Shown here one piece after another: positions 8,270 to 18,442 of a stretch of 64,000 nucleotides of DNA (position 1 is the first letter of the stretch; each line of letters starts with the position of its first letter). Made by a program: the position numbers and the translations under genes. This DNA comes from Streptomyces coffeae. Lineage in GTDB: Bacteria > Actinomycetota > Actinomycetes > Streptomycetales > Streptomycetaceae. The DNA lies in the NCBI RefSeq assembly GCF_016741875.1, contig NZ_JAERRF010000004.1, positions 62,001-126,000 on the forward strand. Direction: 5' to 3'. Below the pieces are notes generated by a model. It was not told the origin of the DNA. It was given only the letters and a program-made list of their open reading frames with translations, and did no database searches.

Positions 8270-9096
8270 AGCGCTCCTCGGATCCTCTTCAGCAGGCCCG
8301 CGGAGTCTTCGGGTGTCAGGGCCTGTGAGCGCATCTTGGCATATCGTTGGAGCAGCGCACTGACGTCTTTCCGGTCAGACACGAGTTGACTGTGACGCTG
8401 GCCTTCGATGTAGCCGAGCCACCCGTTGTCAGCGGTCTCAAGTAGTTGCAAAGGACCGTCCAGGCCCGCATGAAACGGCTGCCGCAACGGCATGATCTGC
8501 AACTCGATGTTCCACAGCTCGGCCACCTCCAGCAGGCGGTCGATGAGCTCTTTGGTCACGTCGACACCACCCGTGTGCCGTTCCAGCAGCGCCTGTTCGA
8601 CGATGAAGCTGAACGCGATCGGCGGCTTCCGGTGCAGCAGTTGCTGCCGCGCGAGACGAGCGTCGACCCGCTGCTCGACCTGTTCCTCCTCGGGCGGCGG
8701 GGGGACGCTCACCGTGACGGCCCGCGCGTAGGCCTCCGTCTGCAACAGGCCCGGCACGACCCGGCACTCATACGTACAGAGGCTGATCGCCTGCTCCTCC
8801 AGCCCCGCCCACTGGCGGAACCACGACGCCAAGCCCTTCCGCCGCGCCAAGTACTTCGCCGCCGCCCTCAGCACCCCGAACGCGTCCAGGACATCCTCCG
8901 CACGCTCGACGAAGTCCTGCTGCGGAAACCGTCGTCCCTGCTCGATCGAGGCGACGGTCTGCGGTGAGTACCGCACCAGCGGGGCCAGTTCCTCCTGGGT
9001 GAGGCCCGCCCGTTCTCGGAAGACCTTGACCACGGCCCCGAATGCCCGCAGGCCGTCCGAAGGCTCCGGTTCGTTGTTGTTCGCGCTCTCCGCCAT
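8266..9096 (-). CDS. XRE-family regulator with DUF5753 domain
   Basis: 276 residues. N-terminal helix-turn-helix: GAVVKVFRERAGLTQEELAP and YSPQTVASIEQGRRFPQQDF. The C-terminal DUF5753 domain includes ISLCTYECRVVPGLLQTEAY and the RQQLLHRKPPIAFSFIVEQA segment. ATG 9096 was chosen because GGAGG lies 8 nt upstream; a GTG at 9105 would sit directly on that site. It forms a coupled pair with the DUF397 gene and is divergent from an ATP-binding gene, a trio found repeatedly in Streptomyces genomes. Ligand and targets are unknown. Confidence 0.9.
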   Translation of the reverse strand: MAESANNNEPEPSDGLRAFGAVVKVFRERAGLTQEELAPLVRYSPQTVASIEQGRRFPQQDFVERAEDVLDAFGVLRAAAKYLARRKGLASWFRQWAGLEEQAISLCTYECRVVPGLLQTEAYARAVTVSVPPPPEEEQVEQRVDARLARQQLLHRKPPIAFSFIVEQALLERHTGGVDVTKELIDRLLEVAELWNIELQIMPLRQPFHAGLDGPLQLLETADNGWLGYIEGQRHSQLVSDRKDVSALLQRYAKMRSQALTPEDSAGLLKRIRGAL

Positions 9097-9262
9097 CTCG
9101 GCCACCTCCGGTGCGCGCTGTCCTGAGCCTGACTATCTGCTCAACGCGCCCAGGGGCAGGGTGGGTTACGCGTACAGTCGGATCAGCCGTACCCGTACGG
9201 CCCCTTCCCATACGAGCCGCTGACCTGGTTCGACCCGTCGGGCAACCGGAACGGTGGGCCGC

Positions 9263-9697
9263 ATGTCAGCCCAAGCACGGCCGGAAGCCCAAGCCCCCGC
9301 CACCGTACGCAGCTTCACCCGCCGGCTCAGCCCCAGCCCCAGGGGCGCCAGGCTCGCCCGGCTGCTGGTCGTCCGGCAGCTGAACGCATGGGGATACGGC
9401 GACGACGAGCCGTCCCGGACGGCCGCCGCAGCGATCGTCGCCGAACTGGCGGCGAACGCCGTTACGCACGGCCGGGTGCCCGGCCGGGGCTTCGAGGTGG
9501 GGCTCGTCCTCACCGGCTCGATGTTACGGATCGAGGTCGCGGACACCCGGGCCGAACGACGCCCGGCCGTCGCCGCCCCCGGCCCGGACTCCGAGACCGG
9601 CCGTGGACTCCTCCTGGTGTCGGCCCTCGCCACCCGCTGGGGCGTCGCCGAGCGGCGCGGGCCGGGGAAGACGGTCTGGGCCGAGATCGACTGCTGA
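9263..9697 (+). CDS. ATP-binding protein, anti-sigma-factor-like (HATPase_c), with a TTA codon
   Basis: 144 residues with the small GHKL ATPase fold of RsbW-like kinases: AAAAIVAELAANAVTHGRVP (N box), IEVADTRAERRP (G1-like), DSETGRGLLLVSALATRWGV (G2). The upstream start is uncertain between GTG 9254 and ATG 9263. Leu88 is encoded by TTA (9524-9526), the only TTA codon I found in any gene of the window. In Streptomyces this codon is read by the bldA tRNA, which becomes abundant late in development, so translation may be growth-phase dependent. Divergent from the XRE/DUF397 pair; its end is only 9 nt from the convergent Uma2 gene. Confidence 0.85.
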   Translation: MSAQARPEAQAPATVRSFTRRLSPSPRGARLARLLVVRQLNAWGYGDDEPSRTAAAAIVAELAANAVTHGRVPGRGFEVGLVLTGSMLRIEVADTRAERRPAVAAPGPDSETGRGLLLVSALATRWGVAERRGPGKTVWAEIDC

Positions 9698-9706
9698 CCG
9701 CGAACG

Positions 9707-10249
9707 TCAGCCCCGGCGCTTGAACTCGGCCGTGGGGATCTCGACCGTGCTGCCATCCGTCAGATGGAGGGTGACGATCTCGCCGTAGGCGTATTCATCA
9801 CGTGACGCGTAGCTGTCGTCCTTGGGGCGGGTCAGCAGGATGCACTGGCCGAGGAACGGGTCGATGATCAGGTAGATCGGAACGCCGAACCGTGCGTACT
9901 GCCGCACCTTGACCGCGTAATCGTTGCCGTCGTTCTTCGCTGAGACGATTTCGACGGCGGCCAGGATGTCCTCGTACGAGTAGGGCTCGGTCGCGCCTTC
10001 CTCGAGGATCGTCACATCTGGTACTCGGGGGGATTCCCCCGGGAACTGGATCAGTACGTCGGACAGCAGGCGGGACTTGTCGATGCCCGCCGCCATTGCG
10101 GCCATCTGAACGTCGAGGATGGTCCAGCTCTGGATGCTGCTCTGCGGCGTCATGACGATCCGGCCCCCCACTACCTCGATCTTGAAGCCTTCGAACTCCG
10201 CCGCAGCGTGCTCGGCTGCCTGCCAGAGGATGTCGTCTTGCACGCTCAT
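9707..10249 (-). CDS. Uma2-family (DUF820) putative endonuclease
   Basis: 180 residues with the restriction-endonuclease-like fold of the Uma2 family: ESPRVPDVTILEEGA (Pro-Asp of the active site), ILAAVEIVSAKNDGNDYAVK (Glu ... Lys), YARFGVPIYLIIDP. The PD-(D/E)xK pattern is intact, but the biological role of the family is unknown. ATG 10249 has GGGGAGG 8 nt upstream. The in-frame extension to 10336 is not family-like. Families of this kind are highly multiplied in Streptomyces. Confidence 0.85.
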   Translation of the reverse strand: MSVQDDILWQAAEHAAAEFEGFKIEVVGGRIVMTPQSSIQSWTILDVQMAAMAAGIDKSRLLSDVLIQFPGESPRVPDVTILEEGATEPYSYEDILAAVEIVSAKNDGNDYAVKVRQYARFGVPIYLIIDPFLGQCILLTRPKDDSYASRDEYAYGEIVTLHLTDGSTVEIPTAEFKRRG

Positions 10250-10324
10250 GCTGGCTACCTCCCCTTCAGGGCACCTGATAGCCGCATCGTAGCGCCGCCC
10301 GCCGACAGGCCCCTCCGGGCCGCG

Positions 10325-10371
10325 TTGACGAACCATACGGTCCAGTGCATACTTATGCCAGTCAGTGCATG
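10325..10371 (+). promoter_or_regulatory. argG promoter with overlapping ARG-box-like palindrome
   Basis: TTGACG (10325-10330) and CATACT (10348-10353) are separated by 17 bp, a good vegetative promoter. The near-palindrome TGCATA-CT-TATGC (10346-10358) covers the -10, and a further half-site TGCATG lies at 10366-10371. TGCATA-type half-sites match what I recall of Streptomyces ARG boxes, so ArgR repression by occlusion of the -10 is likely. Seen: the motifs. Inferred: ArgR binding. Confidence 0.6.
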
Positions 10372-10388
10372 GACGTAAGGAGAAACCC

Positions 10389-11585
10389 GTGACCGAGCGC
10401 GTCGTACTCGCCTACTCGGGCGGCCTGGACACCTCCGTCGCCATCGGCTGGATCGCCGAGGAGACGAACGCCGAGGTCATCGCCGTCGCCGTGGATGTCG
10501 GCCAGGGAGGCGAGGACCTGGATGTCATCCGTAAGCGCGCGCTCGCCTGCGGGGCCGTCGAGGCCGAGGTCGCGGATGCCAAGGACGAGTTCGCCGATGA
10601 GTACTGCCTCCCGGCGATCAAGGCCAACGCACTGTACATGGACCGCTACCCGCTGGTGTCGGCGCTCTCCCGGCCGACGATCGTGAAGCACCTGGTCGCT
10701 GCGGCCAAGAAGCACGGCGCCAGCACCGTGGCCCACGGCTGCACCGGCAAGGGCAACGACCAGGTGCGGTTCGAGGCGGGCATCTCCTCCCTCGCCCCGG
10801 AGCTGAAGTGCATCGCGCCGGTCCGGGACTACGCCATGACGCGGGACAAGTGCATCGCCTTCTGCGAGGCGAAGGACCTGCCGATCGCCACCACCAAGAA
10901 GTCCCCCTACTCGATCGACCAGAACGTCTTCGGGCGGGCCGTGGAGACCGGCTTCCTGGAGGACATCTGGAACGCGCCGATCGAGGACGTCTACGAGTAC
11001 ACCTCGAACCCGGCCGACCCGCGGGAGGCCGACGAGGTCGTCATCACCTTCAAGGAGGGCGTGCCGGTCGCCATCGACGGCAAGCCGGTGACTGTCCTCC
11101 AGGCGATCCAGCAGCTCAATGAGCGGGCGGGGCTCCAGGGAGTCGGCCGGATCGACATGGTCGAGGACCGGCTCGTGGGCATCAAGTCCCGGGAGGTCTA
11201 CGAGGCCCCGGGCGCCATCGCGCTGATCACCGCCCACCAGGAGCTGGAGAACGTCACCGTCGAGCGGGAGCTCGCCCGGTACAAGCGGCAGGTCGAGCAG
11301 CGCTGGGGCGAGCTGGTCTACGACGGCCTGTGGTTCTCGCCGCTGAAGCGGGCCCTGGAGGGCTTCATCAACGAGGCCAACCAGCAGGTCTCCGGTGACA
11401 TCCGGATGACCCTGCACGGCGGGCGGGCCGTGGTCACCGGCCGGCGGTCCGAGCAGTCGCTGTACGACTTCAACCTGGCGACCTACGACACCGGCGACAC
11501 CTTCGACCAGTCGCTCTCCAAGGGCTTCATCGAGATCTTCGGCATGTCCAGCAAGATCGCCGCCAAGCGGGACCTCCAGCAGTAG
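10389..11585 (+). CDS. argG: Argininosuccinate synthase
   Basis: Condenses citrulline and aspartate with ATP to argininosuccinate. 398 residues. The PP-loop ATP site is [17 protein letters not shown] at the N-terminus. Other family segments are [36 protein letters not shown], and the C-terminal GEL / FSKG-type helices ending [17 protein letters not shown] 10389 was chosen because AAGGAG lies 6 nt upstream and [12 protein letters not shown] is the expected start; the frame opens further at 10365 but that part overlaps the operator. Separated from argH by a hairpin. Confidence 0.96.
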   Translation: MTERVVLAYSGGLDTSVAIGWIAEETNAEVIAVAVDVGQGGEDLDVIRKRALACGAVEAEVADAKDEFADEYCLPAIKANALYMDRYPLVSALSRPTIVKHLVAAAKKHGASTVAHGCTGKGNDQVRFEAGISSLAPELKCIAPVRDYAMTRDKCIAFCEAKDLPIATTKKSPYSIDQNVFGRAVETGFLEDIWNAPIEDVYEYTSNPADPREADEVVITFKEGVPVAIDGKPVTVLQAIQQLNERAGLQGVGRIDMVEDRLVGIKSREVYEAPGAIALITAHQELENVTVERELARYKRQVEQRWGELVYDGLWFSPLKRALEGFINEANQQVSGDIRMTLHGGRAVVTGRRSEQSLYDFNLATYDTGDTFDQSLSKGFIEIFGMSSKIAAKRDLQQ

Positions 11586-11643
11586 CCTCGGACCCGAGAC
11601 GGTCGGACCACAGCGACAGTCGGACCCGAGACAGACCGCATGA

Positions 11644-13137
<1,494 letters not shown>

Positions 13138-13144
13138 GCGCACA

Positions 13145-14128
13145 ATGGGCCCCATGGGCTTCTCGCGTCTCGCGGAGACCACCGCCCCCGCGGCCAGGAT
13201 CGGACTCGGCCTGGCCGCGGTCGGCCGTCCCGCCTACATCACCCTCGGCCGGGACCGGGACCTCCCGGCCGACCGCACCGTCGAGGCGATGCGGCGGCGC
13301 AGCCAGGAACTGCTGGACACCGCCTACGTCCACGGAGTGCGCTATCTGGACGCCGCGCGCTCCTACGGCCGGGCGGAGGAGTTCCTCGCCGACTGGCTGG
13401 CGGACCACCCGGAGGTCCGGGACGTGGTGGTCGGCAGCAAATGGGGCTACACCTATGTCGCGGACTGGCGCACCGACGCCACCACCCACGAGGTCAAGGA
13501 CCACAGCGCCGCCGCCTACGAGCGGCAGCGCGGGCTGACCGACGCCCTGCTCGGCGACCGGCTCGACCTCTACCAGATCCACTCGCTCACCCCCGACAGC
13601 CCCGCCCTCACCGACCGCGCGCTCCACGAGCGGCTGGCCGCGCTCGCGGCCGAGGGGGTGACGATCGGGGTGTCCACCAGCGGACCGCACCAGGCCGACG
13701 CCATCCGTGCCGCGCTCGCCGTCGAGACCGATGGCGCGCCGCTGTTCCGCACTTTCCAGACCACCTACAACCTGCTGGAGCCCTCGGCCGGGGCCGCGCT
13801 CGTCGAGGCACGGGACGCGGGACGGTCGGTCATCGTCAAGGAGGCCGTGGCCAACGGCCGGCTCGCCGCGCCCGAGGCGGCGCCGGCCGCGGTGCGGCAG
13901 GTCGCCGAGGAGACCGGGGTCACCCCGGACGCCGTCGCGCTCGCCGCGGTGCTGCACCGGCCGTGGGCGAATGTGGTCCTGTCCGGCGCGGCCACCATTC
14001 CCCAGCTGCGCTCCAACCTCGCCGCGGCCACGTTGCGGCTGAACGAACGCCAGCTCGCCCTGCTGGACGGGCTCGTGGAGGAACCCGAGGCGTACTGGCG
14101 CCACCGCGCGGAGCTGCCCTGGGCCTGA
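13145..14128 (+). CDS. Aldo/keto reductase
   Basis: 327 residues, NADPH-dependent aldo/keto reductase fold. GVRYLDAARSYGRAEEFLAD holds the catalytic Asp and Tyr, VVVGSKWGYTY the catalytic Lys, and DLYQIHSLTPDS the His. The C-terminal VVLSGAATIPQLRSNLAA is the usual cofactor-binding segment. The first ATG (13145) or the second (13154) could be used; neither has a clear ribosome site. It begins 7 nt after argH, so it is probably co-transcribed. Substrate unknown. Confidence 0.85.
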   Translation: MGPMGFSRLAETTAPAARIGLGLAAVGRPAYITLGRDRDLPADRTVEAMRRRSQELLDTAYVHGVRYLDAARSYGRAEEFLADWLADHPEVRDVVVGSKWGYTYVADWRTDATTHEVKDHSAAAYERQRGLTDALLGDRLDLYQIHSLTPDSPALTDRALHERLAALAAEGVTIGVSTSGPHQADAIRAALAVETDGAPLFRTFQTTYNLLEPSAGAALVEARDAGRSVIVKEAVANGRLAAPEAAPAAVRQVAEETGVTPDAVALAAVLHRPWANVVLSGAATIPQLRSNLAAATLRLNERQLALLDGLVEEPEAYWRHRAELPWA

Positions 14129-14151
14129 CCGCCGCCCGGCACGGACGGCGG
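14129..14151. terminator. Weak hairpin between convergent genes
   Basis: CCGCCG (14129-14134) can pair with CGGCGG (14146-14151) across an 11-nt loop in the 28-nt space between the aldo/keto reductase and hydrolase stops. Short stem, so only a possible bidirectional terminator. Confidence 0.35.
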
Positions 14152-14156
14152 GGCGG

Positions 14157-14972
14157 CTACAGGGTGTTGAGGAACGCGTCCACCGCGCGGGCGTACGCCT
14201 GCGGCGCGTCGTCGTGGATCCAGTGGCCGCACCCCGCGAACTCCCGCAGCCTGGTGTGCGGACGGCGGTCCGCCATCTCCCGGGCGTGACCGGGCGGCAG
14301 CAGCGGGCTGTGCTCACCGCGCATCAACAGCGCGGGACACGTCGAACCCAGCCATTCGTCCCAGAAGTCACCGCACAGGGCCCGCTGGGACTCCATCATG
14401 TGGGCGGGCTGGAACAGCAGTCGCCAGCCGCCCGCCGCGCGGTCCGGCTCCGCGCTGTCGACGAAGTACGTGGCGTCGGGGATGCCCCGGGCCTCGATCG
14501 CGGCCCGCAGCGCGTCCCGGTCCACCGCCCAGGTCGGCCAGGCGGACACATCGAGCACCGGATGGGCGACCACCGGGCGGTCCGTCACCGCGCCGATGTC
14601 CTCCACGACCAGCGCGGTCACCAGCTCCGGATGGCGGGCGGCCAGCGCGTACGCCCCGACCGCACCGGTGGAGTGGGCGATCACCGGGACCGGTCCGAGG
14701 TCCAGCTCGGCCAGCAGCGCCGCGGCGTCGGCCACGTACTCGTCCAGGGTGAACGGACCACCGCCCCCGGTGAGCCCGTGCCCCCGCTGGTCGAGTGCGA
14801 TCACCCGCCGGGCGGGGGCGAGCGCGGCGGCCAGCGGTGCGTACATCCGGCCGCGGCCGAAGTGGCCATGGAGCGCGAGGACCGGGGTGCCCGGCCCGCC
14901 GAAATCGGTGACGGCGAAGCGTCGCCCCCGCAGCCGGACAAAGGCGGGGGAGGGCACGGTGGAGGTGGTCAT
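14157..14972 (-). CDS. Alpha/beta hydrolase
   Basis: 271 residues. Alpha/beta-hydrolase fold: VLALHGHFGRGRMYAPLAAA (oxyanion loop), RRVIALDQRGHGLTGGG, nucleophile elbow VPVIAHSTGAVGAYALAARH, then LLMRGEHSPLLPPGHA (acid region) and GCGHWIHDDAPQAYARAV (catalytic His). The elbow reads A-H-S-T-G instead of G-x-S-x-G, a tolerated variation. No signal peptide. Converges on the aldo/keto reductase. Substrate cannot be inferred. Confidence 0.85.
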   Translation of the reverse strand: MTTSTVPSPAFVRLRGRRFAVTDFGGPGTPVLALHGHFGRGRMYAPLAAALAPARRVIALDQRGHGLTGGGGPFTLDEYVADAAALLAELDLGPVPVIAHSTGAVGAYALAARHPELVTALVVEDIGAVTDRPVVAHPVLDVSAWPTWAVDRDALRAAIEARGIPDATYFVDSAEPDRAAGGWRLLFQPAHMMESQRALCGDFWDEWLGSTCPALLMRGEHSPLLPPGHAREMADRRPHTRLREFAGCGHWIHDDAPQAYARAVDAFLNTL

Positions 14973-15046
14973 CGGCGCACCCTAGTGCCCGGACCCGGCC
15001 GGTGGCCAGGGGATTTGCCCTGGCGTGACACAGGGATCCGCAGCCG

Positions 15047-15721
15047 TCAGGCGGCGGCCTTCGCCTTGGTGGCGTACATGTCCACATACTCCTGGCCGGA
15101 GAGCCGCATGACCTCGCTCATCACCTCGTCGGTCACCGCCCGCAGCACATACCGGTCGCGGTCCATGCCCTCGTAGCGGGTGAACTCCAGCGGCTCACCG
15201 AAGCGCACCTCCACCCGGCCCGGCCGCGGCAGCCCCTTGCCGCCCGGCTGGATCCGGTCGGTGCCGATCATCGCGAACGGCACCACGGGGGCGCCGGTCA
15301 TCAGCGCGAGCCGGGCGATACCGGTCCGGCCCCGGTAGAGACGGCCGTCGGGGGAGCGGGTGCCCTCGGGGTAGATACCGAAGACCCTGCCCTCGTCCAG
15401 CACCCGGCGGCCGGTCATCAGTGCCGCCACTCCGCCGCGACCGCCGTCCCGGTCCACCGGGATCATGCCGACACCGGTGAAGAACCAGGCCATCAGACGG
15501 CCCTTGAGCCCCTTGCCCGTCACATACTCGTCCTTGCCGATGAAGAAGACCTGACGGTCACAGACCAGCGGCAGGATCATCGAGTCGATGAAGGTGAGAT
15601 GGTTCCCGGCGAGGATCACCGGGCCCGAGCCGGGAATGCGCTGTGCCCCCTCGACCCGTGGGCGGAACATCAGGCGCATCAGCGGACCGAGTACTGCCTT
15701 CAGAAACGCAAATCGGGACAA
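15047..15721 (-). CDS. PlsC-like 1-acylglycerol-phosphate acyltransferase
   Basis: 224 residues. Acyltransferase motifs: LAGNHLTFIDSMILP (H-x4-D catalytic motif, residues about 40-45), GIYPEGTRSPDGRLYRGRTG (glycerol-3-phosphate binding), VVPFAMIGTDRIQPGG. The protein starts MSRFAFLKAVLGPLMRLMFR with a TTG codon at 15721, preceded by GGAGG 5 nt upstream; no ATG or GTG gives as good a start. Probably membrane-associated, acting in phospholipid synthesis or remodelling. Monocistronic. Confidence 0.88.
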   Translation of the reverse strand: MSRFAFLKAVLGPLMRLMFRPRVEGAQRIPGSGPVILAGNHLTFIDSMILPLVCDRQVFFIGKDEYVTGKGLKGRLMAWFFTGVGMIPVDRDGGRGGVAALMTGRRVLDEGRVFGIYPEGTRSPDGRLYRGRTGIARLALMTGAPVVPFAMIGTDRIQPGGKGLPRPGRVEVRFGEPLEFTRYEGMDRDRYVLRAVTDEVMSEVMRLSGQEYVDMYATKAKAAA

Positions 15722-15838
15722 CAGGTCCTCCGGTCGGGGTCATGGTCTGGTGCGTGAGGTGTACGGTCCGTCAACCCGCACCGCACACCTGCGCCGCTTC
15801 AGGACGATACTCGCCGGTCGTGCCCTGGCGCACACCGG

Positions 15839-15871
15839 GTTCACCCACCTGATACGCAGTGTTGACACGCG
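15839..15871 (+). promoter_or_regulatory. Possible PHO box upstream of glpQ
   Basis: GTTCACC at 15839-15845 is a perfect copy of the Streptomyces PhoP repeat unit as I know it. GTTGACA at 15861-15867 matches 5 of 7 and sits exactly two 11-bp units later; the unit between them is poor. Secreted glycerophosphodiesterases are phosphate-controlled in Streptomyces, so this is a reasonable but weak PhoP-site candidate. Confidence 0.35.
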
Positions 15872-15984
15872 TTTCCGCTGCGTTTCCGCCGACGTCTCCC
15901 GTACATAAGGCGCTCCCGCCTACCATCGGCCCGTTCTCTGACGGTCGTTGACAGGTGTTACGGACACCAGAGCGAGGAGTGCTC

Positions 15985-17163
15985 ATGGAGCGGGAGCAAC
16001 AGCCCGGACGGCGCGCCCTCCTGGGGGCCGCGGCCCTCGGCGCGGGAGCGATGGCGCTCAGTGGCGCGGGCACGGCCGTGGCGGCCGGAACCTCCGGCGA
16101 GGCGGGTACGGCCACGGCGGGCGCGGCGGACTCCGGCGGGGTGCACGGGCTGCCGGTGCCCGCCGTCATCGGCCACCGCGGTGCCAGCGGCTACCGGCCG
16201 GAACACACCCTCGGCTCGTACCAGCTCGCTCTCGACATGGGCGCGGACGTCATCGAGCAGGACCTCGTCCCCACCAAGGACGGCCATCTGGTCTGCCGTC
16301 ATGAAAACGACATCACGGCCACCACGGACGTCTCGGACCACCCCGAGTTCGCCGACCGCAAGACCACCAAGACCGTGGACGGGACCAAGCTCACCGGCTG
16401 GTTCACCGAGGACTTCACCCTCGCCGAGCTGAAGACCCTGCGCGCCAAGGAGCGCATCCCGGGCACCCGCCAGCGCAACACGCTCTACGACGGCCGCTGG
16501 GAGGTGCCCACCTTCGAAGAGGTGCTCCAGTGGGCCGAGCGGGAGGGCCGCAAGCGCGGCCGCCGGGTCTGGCTGCACGTCGAGACCAAGCACCCCACCT
16601 ACTTCCGCAAGCTGGGTCTCGGCCTGGAGGAGCAGGTCGCCAAGCTGCTGCGCCGGTACGGCCGCCACAAGAAGGACTCCCCGCAGTTCCTCCAGTCCTT
16701 CGAGCCCAGCAGCATCCAGCGGCTGCGCAAGCTGGTCGACGCCCCCTCGGTGGTGCTGCTGTCCACGGTCACCAGCCGCCCCTGGGACTTCGTCGAGGCG
16801 GGCGACCCGCGCACGGTGGCCGACCTGGTCAAGCCCGAGGGGCTGAAGTGGATCGCGGGCTTCGCCCAGGGTATCGGCCCCGATCTGTCGGTGATCATCC
16901 CGCGTACCGCCGACGGCAAGCTGGGCACACCCACCAGTGTGGTCAAGGACGCGCATGCGGCAGGGCTGTTCCTGCACCCGTACACCATGCGCAACGAGAA
17001 CAGCTTCCTGCCCGCCGACTTCCGCCGGGGCACCGACCCCAACGCCTACGGTGACGCCTTCGGCGCGTTCAAGGTGTACTTCGACACCGGAATCGACGGC
17101 ATCTTCTCCGACAACGCCGACACCGCCCTCCTCGCGCGGGCGGACTTCCTCGAGAAGCACTGA
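15985..17163 (+). CDS. glpQ: Secreted glycerophosphodiester phosphodiesterase (Tat substrate)
   Basis: Hydrolyses glycerophosphodiesters to glycerol-3-phosphate and an alcohol outside the cell. 392 residues. The N-terminus has the twin-arginine pattern (GRRALLGAAALGAGAMALSG, then AVAAG), so export of a folded, metal-bound enzyme is likely. GDPD motifs follow: VIGHRGASGYRPEHTLGSY (catalytic His), VIEQDLVPTKDGHLVCRHEN (Glu, Asp, second His). The C-terminal FDTGIDGIFSDNADTAL closes the TIM barrel. ATG 15985 has GAGGAG 5 nt upstream. A strong terminator follows, so the gene is monocistronic. Confidence 0.93.
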   Translation: MEREQQPGRRALLGAAALGAGAMALSGAGTAVAAGTSGEAGTATAGAADSGGVHGLPVPAVIGHRGASGYRPEHTLGSYQLALDMGADVIEQDLVPTKDGHLVCRHENDITATTDVSDHPEFADRKTTKTVDGTKLTGWFTEDFTLAELKTLRAKERIPGTRQRNTLYDGRWEVPTFEEVLQWAEREGRKRGRRVWLHVETKHPTYFRKLGLGLEEQVAKLLRRYGRHKKDSPQFLQSFEPSSIQRLRKLVDAPSVVLLSTVTSRPWDFVEAGDPRTVADLVKPEGLKWIAGFAQGIGPDLSVIIPRTADGKLGTPTSVVKDAHAAGLFLHPYTMRNENSFLPADFRRGTDPNAYGDAFGAFKVYFDTGIDGIFSDNADTALLARADFLEKH

Positions 17164-17179
17164 GCGGGTCCCGTACCAC

Positions 17180-17219
17180 GGCCGCCGGGACACGGGCGTC
17201 AAGCCCTGTCCCGGCGGCC
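17180..17219 (+). terminator. Strong terminator after glpQ
   Basis: GGCCGCCGGGACA (17180-17192) and GGGC (17194-17197) pair with GCCC TGTCCCGGCGGCC (17203-17219): 17 bp with one bulged C and a 5-nt loop. It lies 17 nt after the stop codon. Confidence 0.8.
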
Positions 17220-17284
17220 ACCCGGTCGGGTGAGACGGCGGCGCACCGGCAACCACGCCGCGACCGGCCCACGTCCCGCCCGGC

Positions 17285-17815
17285 ATGGACCGTATGGACC
17301 TCGTGGAGGAACTGCGCCCGCTGCTGGCCGCCGAGGCGGCGGCCGAGGCGTACGCCGCCGGTGTCGAGCCCGCCGAACTGGAACAGGCCGTCTGGCTGCG
17401 GCTGCTCGAGCGTACCCAGAACACCGGCCCGCCACCGGAACCCGCCCGCTGGCTGCGCGGCGCCGTCCGCGCCGAGGTGCGCGGCGCCCGCCGCCGGGCC
17501 CGCCGCGAGGTGTCGTACGACCCGGTGGACGACGGACCGCCGGAGGGTCCCGAGCCCCGTCCCGCCGAACAGGCCGTCCTGACCGCCGAGACCCGCCGGG
17601 TACTGCGCGCGGCGGTGCGCCGGCTGCCCGGCCGCTGCCCCCGGCTGCTGGGCGCGATGCTGTCCCGTTCGGACCCGACATACCGGGAGATCGCGGGCGC
17701 GTTGGAAATGTCACAGGGCAGTCTGGGGCCGGTACGTTCCCGATGTCTGGGTTGCCTGCGCAGAATGCTCCAGGCGGAGATTGCGGCTCCTGAACCTTGG
17801 GGAAAGGAGCGTTAG
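17285..17815 (+). CDS. Small sigma-70-family-like regulator
   Basis: 176 residues. The C-terminal half resembles sigma region 4: VLRAAVRRLPGRCPRLLGAM, then DPTYREIAGALEMSQGSLGP as the helix-turn-helix. The N-terminal half (ELEQAVWLRLLERTQ, WLRGAVRAEVRGARRRARRE) resembles region 2. It is shorter and more divergent than an ordinary ECF factor, and no anti-sigma gene lies beside it. ATG 17285 or 17294 could be the start. Target promoters unknown. Confidence 0.7.
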   Translation: MDRMDLVEELRPLLAAEAAAEAYAAGVEPAELEQAVWLRLLERTQNTGPPPEPARWLRGAVRAEVRGARRRARREVSYDPVDDGPPEGPEPRPAEQAVLTAETRRVLRAAVRRLPGRCPRLLGAMLSRSDPTYREIAGALEMSQGSLGPVRSRCLGCLRRMLQAEIAAPEPWGKER

Positions 17816-17938
17816 ACAATCGGCGCCCCGGAGGCGACCGCGAACCACGCGGCGCTTCCGATCCCAGGGCCATCAACCCCGGTCGCACCCTCACCCTCAC
17901 CGCGGCCGGAGGACCGAGAATAGGGGAGGCATGCGCAC

Positions 17939-18442
17939 ATGGGCATGAGCGTGACCATCTCCGCGGCGACCGCGGACGACGCCGAGCAGATCCTCAAGCT
18001 CCAGTATCTGTGCTACCAGGGCGAGGCCGAGCTGTACGGGGACTACTCCATCGAGCCGCTGACGCAGTCGCTGGACGATCTGCGCGCCGAACTCGGCGAG
18101 GGATGCGTGCTCGTGGCGCGGCTCGGCGCGGAGGTCGTCGGCTCGGTGCGCGGTGTGGTCGACGACAAGGGCATCGCCGCCATCGGCAAGCTCATCGTCC
18201 ACCCCCGGATGCAGCGCCACGGCCTGGGCGGGCGGCTGCTCGCGGCGATCGAGGCGCGGCTGAGCGAGGAGCGGGCCGCCAAGCGCTACCGCCTCTTCAC
18301 CGGCCACCGCAGCGACGGCAATCTGCGGCTGTACCGCCGTTACGGCTATGCCCAGGTGGGCACCGAGGAGGTCAACCGCCGGCTGAGCGTGGTCACGCTG
18401 GAGAAGGACGCCGCGGCATCCACCTTCGCGGCCAGCGCATAG
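17939..18442 (+). CDS. GNAT-family N-acetyltransferase
   Basis: 167 residues. The acetyl-CoA site is seen in IGKLIVHPRMQRHGLGGRLL (R/Q-x-x-G-x-G/A variant) and the C-terminal NLRLYRRYGYAQVGTEEVNR. N-terminal VTISAATADDAEQILKLQYL is the usual beta1-alpha1. GGGAGG precedes ATG 17939; ATG 17945 is an alternative. The acceptor substrate is unknown. The stop codon overlaps the first bases of the second copy of the intergenic repeat. Confidence 0.85.
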   Translation: MGMSVTISAATADDAEQILKLQYLCYQGEAELYGDYSIEPLTQSLDDLRAELGEGCVLVARLGAEVVGSVRGVVDDKGIAAIGKLIVHPRMQRHGLGGRLLAAIEARLSEERAAKRYRLFTGHRSDGNLRLYRRYGYAQVGTEEVNRRLSVVTLEKDAAASTFAASA

